From the NCBI RefSeq assembly GCF_024055575.1, contig NZ_JAMXOE010000001.1:62001-126000 (forward strand): a stretch of 64,000 bases of DNA. The letters run 5' to 3'. A program made the translations under genes and the position numbers. Origin of the DNA: Mucilaginibacter flavidus (GTDB lineage Bacteria; Bacteroidota; Bacteroidia; Sphingobacteriales; Sphingobacteriaceae). The notes under the pieces were generated by a model that did no database searches, was not told where the DNA came from, and saw only the letters and a list, made by a program, of their open reading frames with translations. Shown here piece after piece: positions 9,109 through 17,829 of the stretch; position 1 is the stretch's first letter; every line of letters begins with the position of its first letter.

Positions 9109-10392
9109 TTATTCAGCAATAATTAAAAAATAGTTTTTCTTACCTTTTTGAGCAACCAGGTATTTACCGCTTATTAAATTATCATTATTGTAAGTATCAT
9201 CTGCCGAATTGATTTTCAGCTTATTGATGGCTGTACCGCCACCCTGTATCATTTTTTTGGCTTCGCCTTTTGATGGGAAAACCGATGTGTGCGCCGCCAA
9301 TAAATCGACAATATTGATTCCTTGCTCCAAATCGGTTTTGTTGATGGTAAAATTAGGCACACCTTCAAACAAACCAAGCACCTCATCGTCATTCAGTTCG
9401 CCTAAAAACTCAATACCAACATTGCCAAATAAAAACTCAGACGATTTAATTGCCTTTTCGTACGCAGCTTCACCATGCACGCGGATAGTAATGTCTTTAG
9501 CTAAAGCTTTTTGCAGCACACGCAAATGTGGCGCAGCATCCTGTTCAGTTTCTAAAGCTTTTATAGTTTCTTCGTCAAACAAAGTAAATATCCTTACATA
9601 AGTTTTGGCGTCATCATCGCTTGTGTTTAACCAAAACTGGTAAAATTTATACGGCGTTGTTTTCTCCGCATCAAGCCAAATATTACCGCCTTCAGTTTTA
9701 CCAAACTTCGTTCCGTCCGATTTTTTTATCAGTTGGGTAGTTAAGGCAAATGCCTCGCCTGAGCCCTTACGGCGCACCAATTCGGTACCGGTAACAATGT
9801 TACCCCATTGGTCCGAGCCACCCATTTGAAGGGCACAGTTATGGTTTTTCCATAAGTAGTAAAAATCATAGCCCTGTACCAACTGGTAGGTAAACTCGGT
9901 AAAAGACATGCCGGTTTCGCCTTCCAAACGTTTCTTAACCGAATCCTTGGCCATCATGTAATTAACGGTGATGTGCTTGCCAACCTCGCGGATAAAATCA
10001 AGGAACGTAAAATCCTTAAACCAATCGTAATTATTTACCATTTGGGCGCTATTGGCCCCGCAATCAAAGTTGAGAAATTTCTCTAACTGTCCTTTTATGC
10101 CTGCCAGGTTTTTCTGCAGTACATCTTCAGATAGCAAATTGCGCTCCTGCGATTTGCCTGATGGATCGCCCACCATGCCGGTGGCGCCGCCAACAAGCGC
10201 AAAAGGCTTGTGCCCCGCGCGCTGAAAATGTATCATGGTCATGATTTGGGCCAGGCTGCCCACATGCAGCGAGTCGGCCGTCGGATCAAAACCTATATAA
10301 CCCGATACCATTCCTTTATTTAACAGTTCTTCGGTTCCGGGCATAATATCATGCAGCATACCCCGCCAGCGTAATTCTTCAACAAAGTTCAT
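9109..10392 (-). CDS. tyrS: Tyrosine--tRNA ligase
   Basis: 427 residues. A class I synthetase that charges tRNA-Tyr. The HIGH-type motif is HVGS at residues 43-46 and the KMSKS-type motif is KFGKT at 229-233; GGSDQWGNI lies at ~191-198. The C-terminal ~70 residues form an S4-like RNA-binding domain ([20 protein letters not shown]). Length is normal. The RES/Xre operon follows 38 bp downstream on the same strand, but with its own promoter. Confidence 0.97.
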   Translation of the reverse strand: MNFVEELRWRGMLHDIMPGTEELLNKGMVSGYIGFDPTADSLHVGSLAQIMTMIHFQRAGHKPFALVGGATGMVGDPSGKSQERNLLSEDVLQKNLAGIKGQLEKFLNFDCGANSAQMVNNYDWFKDFTFLDFIREVGKHITVNYMMAKDSVKKRLEGETGMSFTEFTYQLVQGYDFYYLWKNHNCALQMGGSDQWGNIVTGTELVRRKGSGEAFALTTQLIKKSDGTKFGKTEGGNIWLDAEKTTPYKFYQFWLNTSDDDAKTYVRIFTLFDEETIKALETEQDAAPHLRVLQKALAKDITIRVHGEAAYEKAIKSSEFLFGNVGIEFLGELNDDEVLGLFEGVPNFTINKTDLEQGINIVDLLAAHTSVFPSKGEAKKMIQGGGTAINKLKINSADDTYNNDNLISGKYLVAQKGKKNYFLIIAE

Positions 10393-10407
10393 TATGTGTT
10401 CAATTCA

Positions 10408-10437
10408 ATCCCGATAGCTTTTCGGGACGGCAAATAT
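10408..10437 (-). promoter_or_regulatory. tyrS promoter and short leader hairpin
   Basis: On the minus strand TATATTTG (10437-10430) is a good -7 box. The leader that follows contains TCCCGA and TCGGGA, a 6-bp stem. No T-box features are present, so control by uncharged tRNA is not supported. Confidence 0.55.
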
Positions 10438-10438
10438 A

Positions 10439-10590
10439 ATTATTTATGATTACACCGATTGGGGAATGATTACACCGATAGCTTCGCTCCCAATTTTAAA
10501 TTTCCCTTACCATTAAATCTCTGTAATCATAAAATCAAATAATCGGCCAAATCAAATAATAATCGGTGGAATCATAATATTTAACTATTT
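10439..10590. repeat. Word-type repeat (GATTACACCGATT)
   Basis: GATTACACCGAT occurs twice on the left. AATCGG-type words (AATAATCGGCC, AATCGGTGGAATCAT) occur on the right in the opposite sense. The stretch lies between divergent tyrS and the next gene and holds no open frame of note. Confidence 0.6.
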
Positions 10591-10623
10591 TGGGATTGTA
10601 CAGGACTTTTGACGAGGACTACT

Positions 10624-11295
10624 ATGAATTTTTTATCGCACTTTTATTTCGACCGGGAAGTTGACGATTGTTACCACATACTTGGTACCATACTGCCCGA
10701 CCTTTTGAAAAATGCCGATAAAACAATCGTTCTTCACCCCGAAAAATTACAAAGTACCAACCCAGCTGTAAACTCCATGATAAACGGATGGAACAAACAC
10801 TTGGAAGTTGACCGCCATTTCCATTCTTCCGGATTCTTTCTTGAACACTCGCACAAACTAAAGTTATTACTTCGGCCCGTTATCGAGGGCTCACCGGTGA
10901 AACCGTTCTTTTTGGGCCATATTGCCATCGAGCTTATTTTAGATAACCTACTGCTAACTACAGGAAAAGTGACTGCCGATGTATTTTACGATCATCTAAA
11001 TGGATGCGATGTAGCAGTTGTTGATGATTTTTTAACTTTTGAAGGACTTAAAAACACGGCCGTGTTCTTTAAATTCTTTGATGGCTTTAAATCAAGCCGG
11101 TATTTATACAGCTATGCCGAAACGCAACAGATAGCGTATGCCTTAAAAAGGATCTGCATGCGTGTTTGGCGAGACCCTTTTACGCCGCAGCATGAAGCAG
11201 CAATAAATGGAATTTTAGCCACCTACAGAGAGAGTTTGCTGGATAATTTCATGTCGGTTTTTGATGAGATAGACAGCAAGTTGACCGCCAATTAA
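10624..11295 (+). CDS. Probable acyl carrier protein phosphodiesterase-like protein (DUF479 type)
   Basis: 223 residues from the ATG at 10624; a TTG 15 bases earlier is also possible but less likely. The start MNFLSHFYF, the following G-x-ILPDLL and the H-x-x-x-DRHFH spacing resemble AcpH (MNFLAH.., G..DF, H..D..). AcpH removes the phosphopantetheine arm from acyl carrier protein. The rest is divergent, so the activity is uncertain; a bare DUF479-like hydrolase is the safer reading. It stands alone between two repeats and the rpsA promoter. Confidence 0.55.
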   Translation: MNFLSHFYFDREVDDCYHILGTILPDLLKNADKTIVLHPEKLQSTNPAVNSMINGWNKHLEVDRHFHSSGFFLEHSHKLKLLLRPVIEGSPVKPFFLGHIAIELILDNLLLTTGKVTADVFYDHLNGCDVAVVDDFLTFEGLKNTAVFFKFFDGFKSSRYLYSYAETQQIAYALKRICMRVWRDPFTPQHEAAINGILATYRESLLDNFMSVFDEIDSKLTAN

Positions 11296-11425
11296 GCACC
11301 TGCAATAGGGTTTAACCGGTGAGTCGGCCGGAAAATCCGCTAAAAACCATTACTTTCCCCATAAAATAGCCTTAAAATCAGCATTTAACATTAAAATATT
11401 CTTTTCTAAATAAAATTAATATACC

Positions 11426-11463
11426 TACCTTTGCAGTCCCAATTAAGAAATTGGGAAAAGGAG
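11426..11463 (+). promoter_or_regulatory. rpsA promoter, leader hairpin and SD-like site
   Basis: TACCTTTG (11426-11433) is the -7 box. The new RNA would begin with CCCAATT-AAGA-AATTGGG (11438-11455), a perfect 7-bp hairpin, followed by AAGGAG (11458-11463) 12 bases before the ATG. A hairpin this close to the start suggests translational control of S1; this is inference. Confidence 0.6.
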
Positions 11464-11475
11464 AAAATTTATTTA

Positions 11476-13452
11476 ATGGCAAAAAAACAGGAAGCAGAAA
11501 AAGAATTAAAAGCTAAGGAGGCTGAACTCGAAGTAGTTGGAGCAACTCCTCAGGAAAAAGAAACAATTGAGTCAGAGGCTGATTCAATTTCGATCGAAGA
11601 GATCAAATCAAAAATCACAGCAGCAAACGAAGATTTCGATTGGGATGCTGATGAGAAAAAATTTGGCAATTACAGCGACAGCGACCGTGAGAAATTCGAG
11701 AAAATGTATGATGGAACTTTCAGCTCTATCACCAAAGGCGAAATCATCACCGGTACAGTTGTAAATGTTAACAGCAAAGATGTTGTATTAAACGTTGGCT
11801 TTAAATCTGACGGTTTGGTATCAGTGTCTGAATTCCGTGATACACCTGATTTGAAAATCGGTGACACAGTTGAAGTATTTGTTGAGTCGCAGGAAGATGC
11901 TAACGGTCAGTTAGTGCTTTCGCGCAAACGTGCTAAAACTCAAAAATCATGGGAGCGTATTAATTCTGCATTAGACAATGATGAAATCATCACTGGTTTT
12001 GTTAAGAGCAGAACTAAGGGTGGTTTGATTGTAGATATTATGGGCGTTGAAGCCTTTTTACCAGGTTCACAAATCGACATTAAACCTATCAGGGATTATG
12101 ACGTTTATGTGGGCAAAACCATGGAGTTCAAAGTTGTTAAGATCAACCACGAGTTTAAAAACGTAGTGGTATCGCACAAAGTGCTGATTGAAGACGATTT
12201 GGAAAACCAAAAAACCGAAATCGTGGCCAAACTTGAAAAAGGCCAGGTATTGGAAGGAACCGTTAAAAACATTACCGACTTTGGTGTATTTATTGACCTT
12301 GGCGGCGTAGACGGTTTATTACACATTACAGATATTTCATGGGGCCGCATAGAGCACCCACGCGAAATCTTAGCATTAGATCAAAAAATCAACGTTGTTG
12401 TGCTTGATTTTGATGATGAGAAAAAACGTATCGCTCTTGGTTTAAAACAACTTACCCCACACCCTTGGCAGTCGCTTGATGAAGGCATCCAGATTGGCTC
12501 GAAGGTTAAAGGTAAAATTGTTACCGTTGCCGATTATGGCGCATTCCTTGAAATCATCCCGGGTGTTGAAGGCCTTATCCACGTATCAGAAATGTCGTGG
12601 TCGCAAAATTTACGTAACCCTCAGGAATTCCTGAAAGTTGGTGACGAAGTTGAAGCACAGGTATTAACACTTGACCGCGACGAGCGCAAAATGAGCTTGG
12701 GCATTAAACAATTAACGCCTGATCCATGGCAGCACGCTGCTGAGAAATACGCCATTGGCACTCAGCACATCGCTACAGTTAAAAACATGACCAACTTTGG
12801 TGTGTTTGTTGAACTTGAAGACGGTATTGACGGATTGATCCACATCAGCGACCTTTCATGGTCTAAGAAAGTTAATCACCCTAACGAATTCACTAAAGTT
12901 GGTGAAAAATTAGATGTGATTGTACTTGAGCTTGATGTTGATAACCGCAAATTAAGCCTTGGCCACAAACAGCTTGAAGAAAACCCTTGGGATACTTTTG
13001 AAACCATCTTCACTATCGACTCGATACATGAAGGTACTGTATTAAAAGTAACCGATAAAGGTGCAATTGTTGCTTTACCTTACGGTGTTGAAGGCTTCTG
13101 CCCTACCAAACACTTGGTTAAAGAAGATGGCAAGAGCCTAAAAGCTGAAGAAGCTGCTGAGTTCAAGATCATTGAATTTAACAAAGAAAACAAACGCATC
13201 GTTATCTCTCACTCACGCATTTGGGAAGAAGCCCGTGCCGAGCAACGTGTTCAGGAATTTGAAACCCGTAAAAAGGAAGCAAAATCTGCAAGCAACGCTG
13301 TGAAAAAAGTGAAAGAATCGGTTGAGAAATCAACTTTAGGCGACCTGAGCGTATTGGCACAGTTGAAAGAGCAAATGGAAGGTGCTGAAAACAAAGCACG
13401 CAAAGCTACAACAACAGCCAAAAAAGCTTCGGAAGAAGAAGCTGCTGAATAA
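11476..13452 (+). CDS. rpsA: 30S ribosomal protein S1
   Basis: 658 residues from MAKKQEAEKE; an in-frame TTG at 11431 lies inside the promoter and is rejected. An acidic and charged N-terminal extension (~1-85) is followed by six S1 repeats, each opening with G-x-V/I-x-x-x-V (for example GEIITGTVVNV, GQVLEGTVKNITDFGVF, GTQHIATVKNMTNFGVF). Repeats 3-5 end in LGxKQL-x-x-x-PW. The tail is rich in Lys, Ala and Glu. S1 unwinds and loads mRNA on the small subunit, which matters in a phylum that rarely uses Shine-Dalgarno pairing. Confidence 0.97.
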   Translation: MAKKQEAEKELKAKEAELEVVGATPQEKETIESEADSISIEEIKSKITAANEDFDWDADEKKFGNYSDSDREKFEKMYDGTFSSITKGEIITGTVVNVNSKDVVLNVGFKSDGLVSVSEFRDTPDLKIGDTVEVFVESQEDANGQLVLSRKRAKTQKSWERINSALDNDEIITGFVKSRTKGGLIVDIMGVEAFLPGSQIDIKPIRDYDVYVGKTMEFKVVKINHEFKNVVVSHKVLIEDDLENQKTEIVAKLEKGQVLEGTVKNITDFGVFIDLGGVDGLLHITDISWGRIEHPREILALDQKINVVVLDFDDEKKRIALGLKQLTPHPWQSLDEGIQIGSKVKGKIVTVADYGAFLEIIPGVEGLIHVSEMSWSQNLRNPQEFLKVGDEVEAQVLTLDRDERKMSLGIKQLTPDPWQHAAEKYAIGTQHIATVKNMTNFGVFVELEDGIDGLIHISDLSWSKKVNHPNEFTKVGEKLDVIVLELDVDNRKLSLGHKQLEENPWDTFETIFTIDSIHEGTVLKVTDKGAIVALPYGVEGFCPTKHLVKEDGKSLKAEEAAEFKIIEFNKENKRIVISHSRIWEEARAEQRVQEFETRKKEAKSASNAVKKVKESVEKSTLGDLSVLAQLKEQMEGAENKARKATTTAKKASEEEAAE

Positions 13453-13475
13453 GTTTAAATAAATTGAATCCTTAT

Positions 13476-13508
13476 AAGCCCTCTTGAGTAATCAAGAGGG
13501 CTTTTTTG
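13476..13508 (+). terminator. rpsA terminator
   Basis: GCCCTCTTGA and TCAAGAGGGC make a perfect 10-bp stem with a 4-base loop, followed by a run of T. A textbook intrinsic terminator. Confidence 0.93.
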
Positions 13509-13531
13509 TTTTTATTATCTATATTTAAAAT

Positions 13532-13849
13532 ATGAAGACTGGATCTACAACACTAATAACAGCGCGGACTTATGCCCTGTCTATTATTTTTTGCCTACTG
13601 TTTACCATTGTGATGTTTGTAACAAATTTCGATGGATATGCTATGCCTTATCCTATTTTCATAACTCTTCTGATAATTTGTGCAATCATAAGTGTACTAA
13701 GTTACGCTGGTTATATCTATGGAAAAATCCGTAGTTCGAAAAGAAACGGTTACAAAATTCTTTATAATCTTATCGCATTCTTTCTTTTAGGTTTAATGGT
13801 ACTCCTTATAATTGGGTTTCCGATATTAGTTATGTCACATGAAAGGTGA
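13532..13849 (+). CDS. Small three-helix membrane protein, copy 1 of a duplicated unit
   Basis: 105 residues with hydrophobic segments at about 15-33, 41-62 and 80-101. It aligns with the protein at 13966 over its whole length; both share the NF-x-x-x-x-MPYP motif after the first helix, a GY after the second, and a PILV end. The family is not recognised. It was probably followed by its own ACT gene, now broken (13854). Confidence 0.7.
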   Translation: MKTGSTTLITARTYALSIIFCLLFTIVMFVTNFDGYAMPYPIFITLLIICAIISVLSYAGYIYGKIRSSKRNGYKILYNLIAFFLLGLMVLLIIGFPILVMSHER

Positions 13850-13853
13850 TTTA

Positions 13854-13913
13854 ATGGTCAGAGGAACAAATCTTGATATTTTGTTAAAAAACGGTAGCAA
13901 GACCCGAGGACTT
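13854..13913 (+). pseudogene. Remnant of an ACT-domain gene (copy 1)
   Basis: Right after copy 1 of the membrane gene, the frame from 13854 reads MVRGTNLDILLKNGSKTRG. This matches the first ~20 residues of the intact ACT gene at 14265 (SGETNLKALLK). Past about 13913 the similarity stops. The simplest reading is a duplicated two-gene unit whose first ACT gene lost all but its 5' end. The frame itself runs on to 14060 but overlaps the next gene. Confidence 0.6.
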
Positions 13914-13965
13914 TTTTTTCTAAATTTTGAAGACCTCGCCTTATTGATTAATTATATTTGTTCTC

Positions 13966-14268
13966 ATGAGCACCCGCAAGCCTTTAAATCCCTTTGTTTA
14001 CATACTGCTTATTGTCATCTGCCTTGTCATTTCAATAGCCATGCTGTACATCAATTTTAGTGATTTTGTAATGCCCTACCCGCTGGTAATTGCGTTGCTT
14101 GTTATTTGTGCCCTGGTTAGTTTTGGAAGTTACATCGGCTATTTAATGGCGCCAAAACACAATCATGCGTTATACGCAAGGTTGTGGCGAATTGTCCTAT
14201 TGATTTTGCTCAGCATTGTAGTAGTCATTTTGATAGTAGTTCCGATTTTAGTTATTGAAAACGCATGA
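13966..14268 (+). CDS. Small three-helix membrane protein, copy 2
   Basis: 100 residues, paralogue of the protein at 13532 (shared MPYP and PILV motifs; helices at ~9-30, 37-58 and 75-97). Its stop overlaps the start of the ACT-domain gene (ATGA), so the two are probably translated together, which suggests a shared role. Function unknown. Confidence 0.75.
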   Translation: MSTRKPLNPFVYILLIVICLVISIAMLYINFSDFVMPYPLVIALLVICALVSFGSYIGYLMAPKHNHALYARLWRIVLLILLSIVVVILIVVPILVIENA

Positions 14269-14657
14269 GTGGCGAAACCAATCTCAAAGCCCTGCTAAAA
14301 ACCATGAGCCCTAAGCTTAATGACGGCGACTATGTGTACTGCACCGTAACTACGTTAAATAACATTGACACAAAAGAAATAATCAGCTTATTTAAAGAAG
14401 AGGAGGGCTGGACGGTTATAGTTAATAAAGAACTGGCGGATAAACTGGGTTTAAATTACACCTATGTAGCCGTCTGGATTACCTTAACTATCCATTCATC
14501 ATTGGAAGCAGTGGGGTTGACGGCGGCTTTCGCAACGGCGCTTGGCAACGAAGGTATTAGCTGCAATGTAGTAGCCGCCTATTATCACGACCATATTTTT
14601 GTGGCTAAAGAGGATGCAGAGAAAGCGATGATGGCCTTGCGAAAGTTATCGAATTGA
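14265..14657 (+). CDS. ACT domain-containing protein
   Basis: 130 residues. The order LNDGDYVYCTV, then VIVNKELADKLGLNYTYVAVWITLTIHSSL (in parts), then FATALGNEGISCNVVAAYYHDHIFV fits the two-part ACT fold used to bind amino acids or other small ligands. There is no attached enzyme domain. It overlaps the upstream membrane gene by 4 bases. The ligand is unknown; it may sense an amino acid for the membrane partner (inference). Confidence 0.85.
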   Translation: MSGETNLKALLKTMSPKLNDGDYVYCTVTTLNNIDTKEIISLFKEEEGWTVIVNKELADKLGLNYTYVAVWITLTIHSSLEAVGLTAAFATALGNEGISCNVVAAYYHDHIFVAKEDAEKAMMALRKLSN

Positions 14658-14672
14658 CAACTTATTAAATTA

Positions 14673-14819
14673 CGTCATTGCGAGGAACGAAGCAACCTGA
14701 CATTCAAGAACGTTATAATTTGTGGTGACCTAACTGCAGCATTCAGGTCACCATTTGTATAGCGGTTCGTGATTAGCAGGCGCAGTCCGCCAGCTGGCGG
14801 ATCGTTCCTCGCAATGACG
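14673..14819 (-). repeat. 147-bp inverted-end element, copy A
   Basis: The ends are CGTCATTGCGAGGAACGA and its complement. The interior reads in the opposite direction to copies B-D (TGCTAATCA, then GGTGACC, AGGTCACC and TTCTTGAATGTC on the minus strand). It sits between two convergent genes. Confidence 0.85.
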
Positions 14820-14842
14820 ATATGGTTGAAAAAACGGCTAAT

Positions 14843-16465
14843 CTATTTCAACTCCGGAAACTTCCCGCCATCAAAAATGCTTTTTTCGGCAACGGTTTTC
14901 TCAACGTCCTGCCATTTGCGTGGCGCGTCGATTGATAACAGGGTGCATTCGGTTTTACCTATCAACACATCATCTTCAATTCGCACGCCAATATTCCACC
15001 ATTTCTTATCACAAGGACTGCCGGCAGGGATATAAATGCCGGGTTCAACAGTGATCACCATGCCTGCTTTTAAACCACCACCATATTCCCCTTTATCATG
15101 CACATCCAAACCTAAATGGTGTGATACACCGTGCGGATAATATTTGCCCACTTCTTTGGCATCTTTTATAATACCCAACGCTATCAGTCGCGATGAAAGC
15201 ACCTCGCGGGTTTTGGTTTCCAAATCGCCGTATGGCACACCATCTTTACAAAGTTTAAATACTTCTTCCTGGGCATCGTAAACTATCTGGTAAATAGCCT
15301 TTTGTTCCTCGGTAAATTTACCGTTCGACGGGAAAGTACGGGTAACGTCGGCGCTGTAGCCGTGGTATTCTGCACCAACATCCATCAATACTAACTGGTT
15401 ATCCACTTTAGTGGCAGTATTTTCTTCGTAGTGCAGTATACAGCCGTTGGCACCAGCGCCAACAATTGGCGGATAGCCTTCGTCCTCGGCGCCATAGTGT
15501 TTGTGCACATACAGCATAATACCCTCCAGTTCCTGCTCGCTCATTTGCGGTTTTACAGCGCGCATGGCTTCTGCATGGGCAATACTGGATATTTTCACCG
15601 TTTTGCGCATTAAATCCAATTCTTCGGATGTTTTAACTCCCCGCAGATCAGTAGTAAACTTTTCATAAAGCGATAAACCCGATGGGCTAGCGTTAATTTT
15701 TGATTTTACATCAGCCAACGTTGCAGAATCAGGCTTTGCCACCAGTTCCTGAATGATCGGGCTGTTTTTGTACGCTTCCCGGTCGAGGCGTGGTTTCAGG
15801 AAGGCCATAATCCGGTCAAGGTTCTTAGGTGTAGCGTATTTGCCTATCACATTTAAATCGTTGGTCAGGGCCTTGTCCGAAGTTTTGATGTCTGCCTTTT
15901 CTTTAAAGGCGCCCAACAATTCTTTCAGACTTCCCGCACCGCCGCCACCCACGTCATCGGGCAGATCATCATACAAAACCGTATTAAATTTCTTAAAATC
16001 TATCGGGAATTTTGAGAACTGCTCGCTGTTGTAAACTCTTTTAAACCCGAGTTTGGCTTTTGCACCGGCAACACCCAGCCGGCGCCCGGTCCACTGCTCC
16101 TGCTGCGGGTCGCGGTGGCGAACAAAAAACAACTCGTTATAACTGCTGTCGCCATCGGCTTGCGTGTCTTTAAATACCAACAGAACGGCATCAGGCTCTT
16201 TATATCCTGAAAAGTAATATAAGTCAGGATTTTGATGATAAACATAGTTTACATCTTTCGAAAAAACCCGCTCGGGGTAAGCAAAAATTACGGCTACCGA
16301 GTTAGCGGGCATCATATCGCGCAGGGCCTGCCTGCGCCCGGCATGAAACGCTGGGGTTAAATAGTCTGTCGGCAAGTTTTGAGCCTCACTGCCCTGCGAG
16401 AATACCTGAACAGTGGTGCAGCAGGCCAAAGCAGCAACCAACAGGCCTTTGTTAAAAAAGTTCAT
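14843..16465 (-). CDS. Aminopeptidase P family protein (Xaa-Pro aminopeptidase), secreted
   Basis: 540 residues with a signal peptide (NKGLLVAALACCTTVQVFSQ). An AMP_N domain (~35-210) precedes an M24 pita-bread domain (~285-530). The metal ligands are visible: two Asp in LMDVGAEYHGYSADVTRTFP, His in HGVSHHLGLDVHD, Glu in VEPGIYIP and Glu in GVRIEDDVL. It should cleave the N-terminal residue before proline, in the periplasm or outside. Copy A of the 147-bp element lies just past its 3' end. Confidence 0.93.
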   Translation of the reverse strand: MNFFNKGLLVAALACCTTVQVFSQGSEAQNLPTDYLTPAFHAGRRQALRDMMPANSVAVIFAYPERVFSKDVNYVYHQNPDLYYFSGYKEPDAVLLVFKDTQADGDSSYNELFFVRHRDPQQEQWTGRRLGVAGAKAKLGFKRVYNSEQFSKFPIDFKKFNTVLYDDLPDDVGGGGAGSLKELLGAFKEKADIKTSDKALTNDLNVIGKYATPKNLDRIMAFLKPRLDREAYKNSPIIQELVAKPDSATLADVKSKINASPSGLSLYEKFTTDLRGVKTSEELDLMRKTVKISSIAHAEAMRAVKPQMSEQELEGIMLYVHKHYGAEDEGYPPIVGAGANGCILHYEENTATKVDNQLVLMDVGAEYHGYSADVTRTFPSNGKFTEEQKAIYQIVYDAQEEVFKLCKDGVPYGDLETKTREVLSSRLIALGIIKDAKEVGKYYPHGVSHHLGLDVHDKGEYGGGLKAGMVITVEPGIYIPAGSPCDKKWWNIGVRIEDDVLIGKTECTLLSIDAPRKWQDVEKTVAEKSIFDGGKFPELK

Positions 16466-16578
16466 AAATAATAAGTCAGTTATTTGTTCTGTTTAAACTC
16501 AGTTATGTGTGCATAATTAAATACTTTGCTGCTAACCACGCATGCGCAAAATTTATACAAGTATAAACTTTAGTATTC

Positions 16579-16607
16579 AAAAAAGTAATCACCCTTTTGG
16601 GGTGATT
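16579..16607 (-). terminator. Terminator-like hairpin between divergent genes
   Basis: Read on the minus strand: AATCACCCC-AAA-AGGGTGATT then a six-T run. It lies in the 316-bp space between divergent genes, ~115 bases upstream of the aminopeptidase start. It could attenuate that gene's leader or be left from a lost gene. Confidence 0.55.
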
Positions 16608-16610
16608 GCT

Positions 16611-16746
16611 TTTAGTTAATCAGAGATTAGTTAATTGGAGTTTAGTTGCATCGGCGGCCAAAAATTAGGCTTTTATTTTTAACTAATTGCTACTTTTCCT
16701 AACCTCTGGTCTCTAATCTCTAATTAACTAATCTTAACTAATCACC
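16611..16746. repeat. Word-type inverted repeat (TTAGTTAATTAG)
   Basis: Left side: TTAGTTAATCAGAGATTAGT and similar words. Right side: TCTAATTAACTAATCTTAAC and similar complements, about 50 bases apart. It forms most of the gap before pyrR and contains no gene. Confidence 0.68.
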
Positions 16747-16755
16747 AAAAATAAT

Positions 16756-16763
16756 TACCTTTG
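16756..16763 (+). promoter_or_regulatory. -7 box TACCTTTG of pyrR
   Basis: Exact TAnnTTTG match 18 bases before the ATG at 16782. An in-frame TTG at 16761 falls in the box, which excludes it as start. Confidence 0.72.
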
Positions 16764-16781
16764 CCCAAATCCACCCATACG

Positions 16782-17324
16782 ATGCAAAATCTAACACTGC
16801 TCGACGGTCAGAAATTTCAAATAACACTACAGCGTTTATGTCGTCAGTTAATAGAAAATCATAACGATTTTTCTGAATCGGTACTTATTGGCATACAACC
16901 GCGCGGCATTTATTTAGCCAAGCGTATAGCTGAAGAACTTCGCAAGATATTACCGGGCAAAACCATATTACAGGGCGATTTAGACATCACCTTTTACCGC
17001 GACGATTTTCGCCGCCGCGACCAACTGGTGCCCAATCAAACCAAAATCGATTTTATCATTGAGAATAAAAAGGTGATCATGATGGACGATGTACTGTGGA
17101 CAGGCCGCACCATCCGCGCCGCCATGGATGCCCTGCAGGCATTTGGTCGCCCGGAAAAAATTGAGTTGCTGGCGCTGGTTGACAGAAGATATTCAAGGCA
17201 TATACCGGTGGAAGCTGATTATGTGGGAATTGAGGTGGATTCAATCGCATCACAGAAAGTAGTAGTGAGTTGGATAGAGACGGATGGAGAAGACAGGATT
17301 ACGTTAATTTCAGACGCAAAATAA
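16782..17324 (+). CDS. pyrR: PyrR-type phosphoribosyltransferase
   Basis: 180 residues. The PRPP-binding loop VIMMDDVLWTGRT is at 98-110 and IQPRGIYLAKRI near 38-49, both characteristic of PyrR, a UMP-responsive regulator with uracil phosphoribosyltransferase activity. It precedes pyrB, which supports the assignment. No PyrR-binding anti-antiterminator could be found upstream, so regulation by attenuation is not shown here; it may act as an enzyme only. Confidence 0.88.
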   Translation: MQNLTLLDGQKFQITLQRLCRQLIENHNDFSESVLIGIQPRGIYLAKRIAEELRKILPGKTILQGDLDITFYRDDFRRRDQLVPNQTKIDFIIENKKVIMMDDVLWTGRTIRAAMDALQAFGRPEKIELLALVDRRYSRHIPVEADYVGIEVDSIASQKVVVSWIETDGEDRITLISDAK

Positions 17325-17333
17325 TATGGTCAT

Positions 17334-17366
17334 ATTTCGGATTTCGGATGTTCGATTTCGGATTTA
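17334..17366 (+). repeat. Left arm of the IVP cassette
   Basis: A 33-bp arm starting ATTTCGGATTTCGGATGTTC. Its complement, with about three mismatches, occurs at 17789-17821 on the other side of the four-helix-bundle gene. Confidence 0.85.
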
Positions 17367-17411
17367 AAGAAGAAGAAATTTTAATTTTCGAATTTAATAA
17401 ATTCATACACA

Positions 17412-17738
17412 ATGGATAAAGTTGAATTAAAACGAAGGACTCAACGATTTGCCATCGATGTTATAAAATTCGTTGAGGAATTGCCTGCGAAACGTTCATT
17501 AAATGTTTTATCAAATCAATTATTAAGATGTTCGTCATCGGTGGGCGCAAATTACCGATCAGCATGCAAAGGGAAATCTACAGCAGACTTTATCAATAAA
17601 ATAGTAATTGTTGAAGAAGATGCTGACGAATCAGTTTATTGGCTGGAGTTAATGGAGGAAGCTGGTTTAGTTGACTCAAAAGAAATCTATCAATTAAAAA
17701 AAGAAGCTAATGAGCTCACGGCAATTTTACAGCAATAG
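17412..17738 (+). CDS. Four-helix-bundle protein (23S rRNA IVP family)
   Basis: 108 residues, all helical: RRTQRFAIDVIKFVEELP, then LSNQLLRCSSSVGANYRSA, FINKIVIVEEDADESVYWLE and a last helix LKKEANELTAILQQ. This is the small basic/acidic bundle family first seen inside intervening sequences of 23S rRNA genes. Its biochemical role is unclear. It lies between 33-bp inverted repeats and splits pyrR from pyrB, as a self-contained inserted cassette would. Confidence 0.9.
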   Translation: MDKVELKRRTQRFAIDVIKFVEELPAKRSLNVLSNQLLRCSSSVGANYRSACKGKSTADFINKIVIVEEDADESVYWLELMEEAGLVDSKEIYQLKKEANELTAILQQ

Positions 17739-17788
17739 GTAAAACAGCAAAAGCAAATCAACAAAATTCAAAATCTACAAATAAAAAA

Positions 17789-17821
17789 TAAATCCGAAAT
17801 CGAACATCCGACTTCCGAAAT
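17789..17821 (-). repeat. Right arm of the IVP cassette
   Basis: Complement of the left arm (TAAATCCGAAATCGAACATC..). It ends 8 bases before the pyrB start, so a hairpin between the two arms would loop out the whole IVP gene from the mRNA. Confidence 0.85.
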
Positions 17822-17829
17822 TTACAAAC

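Noticed and set aside
10393..10437. T-box riboswitch upstream of tyrS
   Set aside because: The leader is short and holds only a 6-bp hairpin; no specifier loop or antiterminator could be drawn.
16611..16781. PyrR attenuation site upstream of pyrR
   Set aside because: No sequence resembling the PyrR-binding loop was found; the hairpins here are word repeats.
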